Assembly (NCBI GenBank): GCA_035556215.1
Contig: DATMFI010000013.1
Location: forward strand, 1-64,000
DNA: 64,000 bases
Source of the DNA: Palsa-892 sp035556215
GTDB taxonomy: Bacteria; Pseudomonadota; Alphaproteobacteria; Rhizobiales; Xanthobacteraceae
Reading direction: 5' to 3'
A program made the translations under genes and the position numbers. Under the pieces are notes generated by a model. The model was not told the DNA's origin, ran no database searches, and saw only the letters and a program-made list of their open reading frames with translations. Shown here piece by piece: positions 36,634-42,361 of this stretch. Each line of letters opens with the position of its first letter. Positions within the stretch are counted from its first letter, which is position 1.

Positions 36634-36661
36634 GCGCGTTTGGGGCTTGCCCCATTCGCGC
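36634..36661 (-). repeat. 28-nt palindromic element, copy B
   Basis: Minus-strand copy of the element at 120-147. The GCGCG/CGCGC arms, GGGG/CCCC stem and AAT/AAA joints are identical, and the loop is CAAG instead of TAAA, so both changed bases face each other. It lies 16 bases from the larger inverted repeat. Confidence 0.6.
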
Positions 36662-36677
36662 AAAACATAAGGGGGCC

Positions 36678-36757
36678 GGAGCGCCGCGTGGCGTCTCAGG
36701 CATTCCGTGGCCGCCTTCCGCGACGAACGGAGGACGGCGGGCGCCTCGCGGCGCTCC
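36678..36757. repeat. 80-bp inverted-repeat element
   Basis: GGAGCGCCGCGTGGCG (36678-36693) pairs with CGCCTCGCGGCGCTCC (36742-36757) with one mismatch; further inner complementarity (CCGCC with GGCGG, TTCCG with CGGA) extends the hairpin. The form resembles intergenic palindromic repeats common in Bradyrhizobium and Rhodopseudomonas. It may be a transcript-stabilising or mobile REP-like unit. Confidence 0.6.
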
Positions 36758-37223
36758 AGCATGACGATGCTCTCGCACCGCCTTCGGCGATTTTTGGCGT
36801 GGGGACCGCACTTCCGGGTGCCGGTTACTTTGGCGGATCGCCTGGCGGCCTCGGGGAAGGCTTCGCGCGCGGCGTCGCCGCCGGTGCGAAGGCACTTCAA
36901 CCGTGCCGCGGACGGGATCTCCCCGCCCAAACCGGTACCACGTCCAGCCGCGAAGGCAGCGGGCCTGTGTTACCCGCGGACGGTTACCTGACGCCTCCCG
37001 GTCCTCCGGCCACGTTAGCCGAAGGAGCGAGCGCCGCCCCCACCCCGCGAACACGACGCCTCATGAGCGCGCCCCTCGTGGGTGAGGTGATAGGAATATA
37101 AACATATATCGTCGAGCTAGTCAAGATATTTATTAAAAATTCATTCCTCCGCTGCCCACAGGAATGATATCTCTGGTCAGGTATTTCCCACCTCTCTCGC
37201 GAGTCGCAAAGTTAGAGGTTAAA

Positions 37224-37544
37224 ATGAAAAGAAATTTTCGATCGAGATTTTTTCTGCTGCAGGTTTTAAGTTTCGGATTTATTGCCTTCAGCAACTCGAT
37301 CGCAGTTGCCCAAATGCATCAAGACTCTGAAGGGCGGTGGGTAAATGAAGCAGGAGGAAATATCTATGGGGATAGCAATTTCAATTTAGACGCCGATCCA
37401 AATTTTAATTTGGATGCAGACCCAAATTTTAATCTAGACGCCGATCCAAACTTTAACCTGGATGCGGATCCGAATTTTAATCTAGATGCAGATCCGAATT
37501 TTAGTCCGGACGGTGACCCTCGATACAAATATCGAAGAAGATAA
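37224..37544 (+). CDS. secreted octapeptide-repeat protein (NFNLDADP repeats)
   Basis: 106 residues. The N-terminus MKRNFRSRFFLLQVLSFGFIAFSNSIAVAQ is a signal peptide cut near AVA-Q. A short linker QMHQDSEGRWVNEAGGNIYGDS leads to five perfect NFNLDADP octapeptides (37377-37496) and one variant NFSPDGDP, then a basic end RYKYRRR. The regular Asp spacing (D-A-D) suggests cation binding or a turn-rich solenoid; that is inference. AGAGG before ATG 37224 sets the start. Codons and flanks are much more A/T-rich than the rest of the window. I recognise no family. Confidence 0.75.
   Translation: MKRNFRSRFFLLQVLSFGFIAFSNSIAVAQMHQDSEGRWVNEAGGNIYGDSNFNLDADPNFNLDADPNFNLDADPNFNLDADPNFNLDADPNFSPDGDPRYKYRRR
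37377..37520 (+). repeat. six 24-bp coding tandem repeats
   Basis: Six consecutive 24-base units encode the octapeptides. Units 1-5 give identical peptides but differ at many third positions; Leu alone uses TTA, TTG, CTA, CTG and CTA. Unit 6 is diverged (NFSPDGDP). Synonymous-only divergence points to selection on the peptide. Confidence 0.85.
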
Positions 37545-37663
37545 TTAAGAGCATTGATTCCTGTTCGTACAACTAATTCACCTCACAATCGCTGCCGGCC
37601 TGCTTGCGCGTCGAGGAAAACGCCGCCCTATCCTCCGTCCACAGTTGTGTTTATCCTCCTCGC

Positions 37664-38140
37664 ATGAGCCAAGCCTTCGTCAAGGAAAGCGACGCCGTCC
37701 GCTCGGACGAGTTGCCCGATCGCGAGATTTCGCCGCATCCGAATTACGTGACGGCCGAAGGCTTCGCGCTGATCGAGGCGCGCGTTGCCGAATTCCAGCG
37801 CGGCTACGCCGAGGCGCAGGCTGCGGATGACCGCCCCCGCCTCGCCCGCGCCGCGCGCGAATTGCGCTACTGGACGGCGCGGCGGCAATCGGCCCGGCTT
37901 GTCCCGCCCGGCGAGGATGACGGGCGCATCCGTTTCGGCAGCCGCGTCACGCTGCGCGGCGAAGGCGGCGAGCGCAGCTATCGCATCGTCGGCGAGGACG
38001 AGGCCGATCCCGCGCAGGGCTCGCTCTCTTATGTCTCGCCGCTCGCCCGAGCGCTGACCGGCAAGGAGGAAGGCGACCGCGTGACGATCGGCGCGGGCGA
38101 TGCCCTGAGAGAATTCGAGATTGTCCGCGTGCGCACGTAG
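37664..38140 (+). CDS. GreA/GreB-like transcription factor
   Basis: 158 residues. The C-terminal half is the Gre FKBP-like domain: RIRFGSRVTLR, YRIVGEDEADPAQGSLSYVSPLARALTGKEEGDRVTI. NYVTAEGFALIEARV matches the start of the Gre coiled coil, but the hairpin is short and the usual acidic tip (GDxSENAxY) is not seen; ADDRPRLARAAREL is in its place. It may bind RNA polymerase in the secondary channel without classic cleavage stimulation. ATG 37664 is chosen over 37604 because it starts the family-like part. Confidence 0.75.
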   Translation: MSQAFVKESDAVRSDELPDREISPHPNYVTAEGFALIEARVAEFQRGYAEAQAADDRPRLARAARELRYWTARRQSARLVPPGEDDGRIRFGSRVTLRGEGGERSYRIVGEDEADPAQGSLSYVSPLARALTGKEEGDRVTIGAGDALREFEIVRVRT

Positions 38141-38214
38141 AGCGCTTGGGCGCGAAGACTCCGGTCGCGGCGGGCCGGCTTAAGTAATCGTTGCGTCAAT
38201 TCATCATTGCGAGT

Positions 38215-38242
38215 GAAGCTCCGGCCGCCCGGCCGGGGCTTC
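38215..38242. terminator. hairpin between gre-like and SRAP genes
   Basis: GAAGCTCCGGCC pairs with GGCCGGGGCTTC (one G-T wobble) around GCCC, between convergent genes. No strong T-run follows, so termination is only probable. Confidence 0.45.
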
Positions 38243-38260
38243 CTTGCATTTGCGCGCGTG

Positions 38261-38956
38261 TCACTGCGCCGCCGCTTCCTCTTCCGCTTCTTCCTCCATC
38301 AGCGCGGCATCATCGTTGCGCACCGAATTCACCCGCGCGCCCACGCGCCACATCTTCATCAGCGAAGCCGGGAACGGCCGCAGAAGATCGTCCGCTTCCG
38401 GCGCATCGGAAAGCCAGCGCACATAATCGTCCGGCTGCAGGATGACCGGCATGCGCTCGTGAATCTCGCGCATCAATTCGTTCGCCTCGCAGGTGACGAT
38501 CGCGAAGGTGCGCTGCCATTCGCCGTTCGGGTCTTTCCAGTTCTCCCACAGCGCCGCGAGGCCGAACGGCGCGCCGCTTTTGAGCCCGATGGCATAGGCC
38601 TGCTTTCGCGGCTTGCCGCTCGCGTGCCATTCGAAAAACGCATCGACCGGCACGATGCAGCGGCGTTTCGCATAGGCCTCGCGGAACATCGGCAGGCGCC
38701 GCACCGTCTCGGCGCGGGCGTTGATGGGCTTCGGCCCGCCACGCGCGTCCTGCATCCAGGACGGAATGAGGCCCCACCTGAGCGGCGACATCGAGACTTC
38801 GCCGCTCGCGGGGTTGCGGCGGATGACGAGGAGATCCTGCCCCGGCGCGCCGTTGTAGCGCGGCGGAATATTGCCGCCCTCGCCCGCGCGCGTTTCCGTC
38901 GCCTCGACGATGGAGAGCCCCGCGACACCGCTCTTTTGCACGATCCGCCCGCACAT
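38261..38956 (-). CDS. SRAP (YedK/HMCES-type) abasic-site DNA-protein crosslinker
   Basis: 231 residues starting MCGR, so Cys2 becomes the catalytic N-terminal cysteine after Met removal. RWGLIPSW, INARAETV, CIVPVDAFFEW and the catalytic His region HERMPVIL are the SRAP motifs. The family forms a thiazolidine crosslink to abasic sites in single-stranded DNA. It ends in an acidic tail (EEEAEEE). No LexA box is seen in its 140-base upstream region. Confidence 0.93.
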   Translation of the reverse strand: MCGRIVQKSGVAGLSIVEATETRAGEGGNIPPRYNGAPGQDLLVIRRNPASGEVSMSPLRWGLIPSWMQDARGGPKPINARAETVRRLPMFREAYAKRRCIVPVDAFFEWHASGKPRKQAYAIGLKSGAPFGLAALWENWKDPNGEWQRTFAIVTCEANELMREIHERMPVILQPDDYVRWLSDAPEADDLLRPFPASLMKMWRVGARVNSVRNDDAALMEEEAEEEAAAQ

Positions 38957-39096
38957 GGCGGCAAGCTAGTCGAACGCCAGCACGCCCGCTGCGTTTCGCG
39001 GCACGATGTCCACGGATTTCGGAACCATCCGCGCCGCCCGCGATTAGCCCTGCACAACGGATTTTCCGCAACAGAACGCAACAGAAGGAGTGGACG

Positions 39097-39297
39097 ATGG
39101 ATTGGAACCGTGTCGAGGGTAATTGGAAGCAGTTCAAGGGCGAGGTCAAGAAACAGTGGGGCGCGCTCACCGATGACGACCTCACCGAGATCGCCGGCAA
39201 CCGCGACAAGCTCGAAGGCAAGTTGCAGGAGCGCTACGGCAAGCAGCGCGATGCCATCCGCGATGAAGTCGACAACTGGACGTCGCGCCTGAATTGA
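39097..39297 (+). CDS. CsbD-family stress protein
   Basis: 66 residues. MDWNRVEGNWKQFKGEVKKQWGALTDDDL and GNRDKLEGKLQERYG are the CsbD pattern. These small hydrophilic proteins are induced by general stress in many bacteria; biochemical role unknown. Strong ribosome site AGAAGGAG before ATG 39097. A terminator follows, so it is transcribed alone. It starts a run of small stress-type genes. Confidence 0.93.
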   Translation: MDWNRVEGNWKQFKGEVKKQWGALTDDDLTEIAGNRDKLEGKLQERYGKQRDAIRDEVDNWTSRLN

Positions 39298-39310
39298 CCG
39301 GCGCGAAGCG

Positions 39311-39339
39311 AAGCCGCTCCCGAATTCCGGGGGCGGCTT
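39311..39339 (+). terminator. csbD intrinsic terminator
   Basis: AAGCCGCTCCC pairs with GGGGGCGGCTT (one wobble) around GAATTCC, followed by TCGTTT. Confidence 0.75.
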
Positions 39340-39406
39340 TCGTTTGCGCGCATATTAGCGGAACCGCGGCGCGGCGGCCGCGTTGCCTATGAAAGGGAGA
39401 ATTCCA

Positions 39407-39826
39407 ATGCAGAACGGCAATGGCAGGCAAGACAAGCTCGACGAAGCCCTTGAAGACTCCTTCCCCGCTTCCGATCCCGTCTCGATGACCCAGCCAAGTT
39501 CGCGCAGCGGCGCGCCCAGGCAGCACGGCCAGACCGGCAAGCAGGCGGTCAAGGACACCATCGAATCCGCCAAAGACACCGCGCGCACCCTCAAGCGGGA
39601 AGTCAGCCGCCGCATCGAGCCCGATTACCTCTGGCTCGGCGGCGCATTTATTCTCGGCTGCATGGTGGGCCTTGCCGCCAGCAACGCGCCCTCCGCCTTC
39701 GGCAGCCGCGGCTATGGCGAGCGCCTGATGGATGAAGGCGGCCGCTTGCGGCGCGGGCTTTCGCGCCGCGCCGGGGATATGCAGCTGCAGAAAAAGCTCT
39801 CCCAGCTGATCGACCGGTTGAGCTAG
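39407..39826 (+). CDS. small membrane-anchored stress-type protein
   Basis: 139 residues from ATG 39407 (GGGAGAATTCCA upstream). An N-terminal DKLDEALEDSFPASDPVS motif is shared by several uncharacterised proteobacterial stress proteins. A helical segment (TGKQAVKDTIESAKDTARTL) precedes one membrane helix (LWLGGAFILGCMVGLAASNAP) and an amphipathic C-terminus. The plan recalls DUF883/ElaB-type proteins, but membership is not certain. Its TAG stop directly abuts the convergent DUF4239 stop. Confidence 0.65.
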   Translation: MQNGNGRQDKLDEALEDSFPASDPVSMTQPSSRSGAPRQHGQTGKQAVKDTIESAKDTARTLKREVSRRIEPDYLWLGGAFILGCMVGLAASNAPSAFGSRGYGERLMDEGGRLRRGLSRRAGDMQLQKKLSQLIDRLS

Positions 39827-40618
39827 CTAGCGGCTCCTTGCCGGCAAGCTGCTGAAGTCTTTGAGCACCGTCGCGAGCGGCTCGGATGTGACCCGCACTG
39901 AGCTTGCAAACGGATGGTCGAAGGCCGCGACGATCAGCAGCCCGCAAAACAGCAGCACCGACAAAACGGCGGTCATCGCCGCTTGCGCACGGATGTTGGG
40001 GGTGCCGAAAAACAGCGTGAAGCCGATCGTGCCGAGCGCGCCGATGATCAGCGTCACCCACAGCACCGCGGGCACGACGCCGTTCGAGGCAAACAGCCGC
40101 GCCCGGCGCAATTGCGTTATGCGATCCAGAAGCCGCAGCAATTCGCCATAGGTGACGACATCGCCAGGTGCCGAAACATTGATGTCGAGGAATTCGGCGT
40201 AAAGCTTGTCGAGCGCGAGCTTCGCCTCGCCGCTCGCCTGGCCCTTCGCCATGGTTGCGAATTCCTGCCCGATCACCGCGCGCAAATAATCGTTCAGCGC
40301 GCTGCGCAGATGCTGGCCGTGATCGCCGGGCAGATCATTGGAGATCCGGTAGACCGTCGCGGCGGCCGCCGCCTCTTGCGAAACCACGCTGTCGGCATCG
40401 TTGAACTTCTGCCACACGACGACAACGACGAAGGCGAGCAGCACCGCATAGAGCACGCTGACGGTCGCGAATTTGAAACCGGCGACCTCGTTGTTGATCT
40501 TCAGGGTTTTGAAATCCACGTAGCGCCGCACGATGAACGGCCCCGTGACGGCAAGAAGCGTCGGCACGCCGACGATCAGGATCGCGGCCTGCCAGGTCGG
40601 CAACGTCGTCAGAAACAT
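39827..40618 (-). CDS. DUF4239 (bestrophin-like) membrane protein
   Basis: 263 residues: two N-terminal helices (about 8-28 and 45-68), a soluble helical middle, and two C-terminal helices (about 182-203 and 213-233). GFKFATVSVLYAVLLAFVVVVVWQKF is the DUF4239 hallmark. The family is distantly related to bestrophin-type channels; function unproven. It is transcribed alone, convergent with the preceding gene with no base between the stops. Confidence 0.82.
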   Translation of the reverse strand: MFLTTLPTWQAAILIVGVPTLLAVTGPFIVRRYVDFKTLKINNEVAGFKFATVSVLYAVLLAFVVVVVWQKFNDADSVVSQEAAAAATVYRISNDLPGDHGQHLRSALNDYLRAVIGQEFATMAKGQASGEAKLALDKLYAEFLDINVSAPGDVVTYGELLRLLDRITQLRRARLFASNGVVPAVLWVTLIIGALGTIGFTLFFGTPNIRAQAAMTAVLSVLLFCGLLIVAAFDHPFASSVRVTSEPLATVLKDFSSLPARSR

Positions 40619-40933
40619 GGAGACAGCCCCCGCTGCGGTTCTTCTATGGATAGCGCAGCCGGGGCTTTCGCAAAAGCCGCGCCAAATTATCGCGTTTGGC
40701 GCTTGAGGCGCTCAGCCTGCGCGCGCGGCCATCGCCGGCATTCGCCGCGCGGATGGCGAGCAGATGGTTCCGCTGAAATTCCGGGTTCCCGCAAAAAATA
40801 TTGCCGGAACGCGGCACGGCTTCCGGCGTTTGCTTACAGCGGGGAATGCAAGCCTGTGCACATCCATGCAAACCATCATGCAAACCATTTCGATGAACCA
40901 GTCCAGATGAACCAGTCCAAAGGAGACGCTTCC
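40619..40933. other. divergent intergenic region with tandem duplications
   Basis: 315 bases between the DUF4239 and YXWGXW/DUF1236-type genes, so it holds both promoters. The only structure I see is two adjacent perfect tandem duplications at 40865-40919, just before the ribosome site. No terminator, riboswitch or known operator is evident. Confidence 0.5.
40865..40919 (+). repeat. two adjacent short tandem duplications
   Basis: CATGCAAACCAT is repeated exactly at 40865-40876 and 40877-40888; GATGAACCAGTCCA is repeated exactly at 40892-40905 and 40906-40919. Both lie directly before AAAGGAG of the next gene. Confidence 0.9.
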
Positions 40934-41338
40934 ATGAAGAAACTTGCATTTCTGCTCGGCGCCGCGGCGCTTGCTGCCGCGCCGCTCGCGGCGAACGCCC
41001 AGAGCGATACGGCCGTCGGCGCCGGTACCGGCGCTGTGACCGGCGCCATTGTCGGCGGGCCGGTTGGTGCCGCAGTCGGCGCGGGTGTCGGCGCCATCGC
41101 GGGCGGCATTTCGGATGCCAACCGCACGAGGTTCAACGAGTACGTCGTTCACGAACGTCCGCGCTCGTTCCGTTATGAAGGCGACGTGCGCGTCGGCGTC
41201 ATGCTGCCGCGTGACCGCGTGACCTATTACGAAGTGCCGCGCGAATACGGCGTTACGAAGTACCGTTACACCGTGGTCAATGATCGCACCGTTCTGGTCG
41301 ATCCGGGCTCCGGCCGCGTCGTTCAGGTCATCGACTAA
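40934..41338 (+). CDS. DUF1236-type envelope protein with Gly-zipper
   Basis: 134 residues from ATG 40934 (AAAGGAGACGCTTCC upstream). Signal peptide MKKLAFLLGAAALAAAPLAANA, then a glycine-zipper segment GAGTGAVTGAIVGGPVGAAVG/AGVGAIAGG that may insert in a membrane, and a C-terminal DUF1236-like part (PRDRVTYYEVPREYGVTKYRYTVVNDRTVLVDPGSGRVVQVI). Such proteins are abundant in the rhizobial envelope; function unknown. Confidence 0.75.
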   Translation: MKKLAFLLGAAALAAAPLAANAQSDTAVGAGTGAVTGAIVGGPVGAAVGAGVGAIAGGISDANRTRFNEYVVHERPRSFRYEGDVRVGVMLPRDRVTYYEVPREYGVTKYRYTVVNDRTVLVDPGSGRVVQVID

Positions 41339-41391
41339 CCGGCGTAATGGGTACAAGCACTTAAGCGGTACTTGTCCAAATTGATAAATAC

Positions 41392-41416
41392 CCCCGCCGC
41401 GCCCCGCGCGGCGGGG
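41392..41416 (+). terminator. GC hairpin after the DUF1236-type gene
   Basis: CCCCGCCGCG pairs with CGCGGCGGGG around five bases. The following sequence (TTGCCGC) lacks a T-run, so it is a weak terminator at best. Confidence 0.45.
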
Positions 41417-41503
41417 TTGCCGCACCGCTCTTTACGTCATTCAGGCGAGTGCTAGCCTCTCGTTCCGCGCCGGCGATTCCGCCGGGCATAGGGAGTGACC
41501 TCG

Positions 41504-41734
41504 ATGAAAGCTATCCTGCTCGCTGCCGCGTTTGTCTTTGCCGCCAGCGCGGCGCAAGCCGAGTCCTGCGCGGCAAGCTCCGCCAAGCTTTCGGGTGCCG
41601 CGAAGACCAGCCATATGAAGAAGTGCGAAAACGACGCCAAGGCTGCTTGCGACAAGCAGGCCGCCGACAAGAAGCTCTCGGGCGCCGCGAAAAACTCCTT
41701 CACCAAGAAGTGTGTCACCGACGCCGTCGGCTGA
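41504..41734 (+). CDS. PsiF-repeat periplasmic protein
   Basis: 76 residues. Signal peptide MKAILLAAAFVFAASAAQA, then two PsiF-like units: KLSGAAKTSHMKKCENDAKAAC and KKLSGAAKNSFTKKCVTDA, each with the K-L-S/G-A-A-K and KKC pattern. PsiF is phosphate-starvation-inducible in E. coli, with unknown function. Paired cysteines suggest disulfides. GGGAGTGACCTCG precedes ATG 41504. A terminator follows. Confidence 0.85.
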   Translation: MKAILLAAAFVFAASAAQAESCAASSAKLSGAAKTSHMKKCENDAKAACDKQAADKKLSGAAKNSFTKKCVTDAVG

Positions 41735-41754
41735 TCCGCAATTTTTGCCCATCA

Positions 41755-41786
41755 AAAAACCCGGCGTCGCGAGACGCCGGGTTTTT
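41755..41786. terminator. bidirectional intrinsic terminator (psiF-like/cspA)
   Basis: AAAAACCCGGCGTC pairs with GACGCCGGGTTTTT around GCGA, with T-runs on both strands, between convergent genes. Confidence 0.92.
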
Positions 41787-41816
41787 CATCTGGAAGGATA
41801 ATCCTTCCGTGATTGC

Positions 41817-42020
41817 TTAGACCGACTTCAAATTCGCTGCCGCCGTCTTGCCGCGCTCGGTGACGATTTCGAAGGACACCTTCTGGCCTTCGTTGAGCGT
41901 GTGCATACCGGAACGCTCAACGGCCGAAACGTGCACGAACACGTCCTTGCCGCCGTCTTCCGGCTGGATAAATCCGTAGCCCTTCTGGGTGTTGAAGAAC
42001 TTCACGGTCCCTACAGGCAT
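41817..42020 (-). CDS. cspA: cold shock protein (CspA family)
   Basis: 67 residues forming one OB-fold cold-shock domain. GTVKFFNTQKGYGFIQPEDGGKDVFVHVSAVE contains the RNP1 (KGYGFI) and RNP2 (VFVHV) motifs. It acts as an RNA chaperone. A predicted sigma-70 promoter gives a leader of about 135 nucleotides, as in thermoregulated csp mRNAs, and a perfect CRP-type palindrome sits above it. Which of the several rhizobial Csp paralogues this is cannot be told. Confidence 0.93.
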   Translation of the reverse strand: MPVGTVKFFNTQKGYGFIQPEDGGKDVFVHVSAVERSGMHTLNEGQKVSFEIVTERGKTAAANLKSV

Positions 42021-42161
42021 CTTAGTCTTCCTCGTTTCCTGTTAATCGTCCGTCCGACGGGTATCGTCGGAACGGGCGCATCCGTTTTTGGAGTTGTCTT
42101 GATCGCGGGCCAAAAGCCGGAGTCAGAAAACAAGCCGCCGAAAACCGATCTCGCAGGCGCG

Positions 42162-42190
42162 AATAGACCTAAATCTGTGAAAACGGTCAA
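42162..42190 (-). promoter_or_regulatory. predicted cspA promoter
   Basis: On the minus strand, -35 TTGACC (42190-42185) and -10 TCTATT (42167-42162) are exactly 17 bases apart. Transcription from about 42155 would give a leader of about 135 bases. Confidence 0.6.
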
Positions 42191-42207
42191 GCTGAACCGG
42201 TATGCAA

Positions 42208-42223
42208 TGTGACGGCCGTCACA
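42208..42223. promoter_or_regulatory. CRP-type site upstream of cspA
   Basis: TGTGACGGCCGTCACA is a perfect palindrome matching the CRP consensus TGTGA-N6-TCACA. Its centre lies about 61 bases above the predicted cspA start, the class-I activator position. Which CRP/FNR protein binds is unknown. Confidence 0.65.
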
Positions 42224-42361
42224 CTTCATCGTCCATTTATTGTCATTCCAACCGCCGATTAACACAGTTCCGGTAGGGGTCTGGGCCCGGATGCCAAAAG
42301 AATGACCATATTCCGCGAAGTAAAACTTAAGCTAGTTGCAGGCATACAGAATACGAGACTG

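Larger units (their letters stand above)
36528..37223. other. gene-poor region with palindromic repeats
   Basis: About 700 bases with no convincing gene. Several GC-rich frames stay open but read as Arg/Ala/Pro-rich noise. It contains the 28-nt palindromic element copy B (36634-36661), a large inverted repeat (36678-36757), and a sharp drop to AT-rich sequence from about 37085. The AT-rich part (AATATAAACATATATCG, TATTTATTAAAAATTC) probably holds the promoter of the repeat protein at 37224. Confidence 0.5.
42021..42361. other. cspA leader and upstream region
   Basis: 341 bases between cspA and the 3' end of cckA. It contains the cspA leader, the predicted promoter (42162-42190) and the CRP-type palindrome (42208-42223). 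The part beyond 42230 shows no gene or further structure. No clear terminator for the cckA operon is visible. Confidence 0.55.

Noticed and set aside
36247..37101. Several overlapping GC-rich frames, both strands, 94-234 codons
   Set aside because: They are Arg/Pro/Ala-rich, conflict with each other and run through palindromic repeats. Only the 73-codon frame with an AAGGAG site was kept.
37377..37520. CRISPR array
   Set aside because: The 24-bp units are contiguous without spacers and encode an in-frame octapeptide.
38957..39096. LexA box before the SRAP gene
   Set aside because: Several GAAC words are present but none have the GAAC-N7-GAAC spacing.
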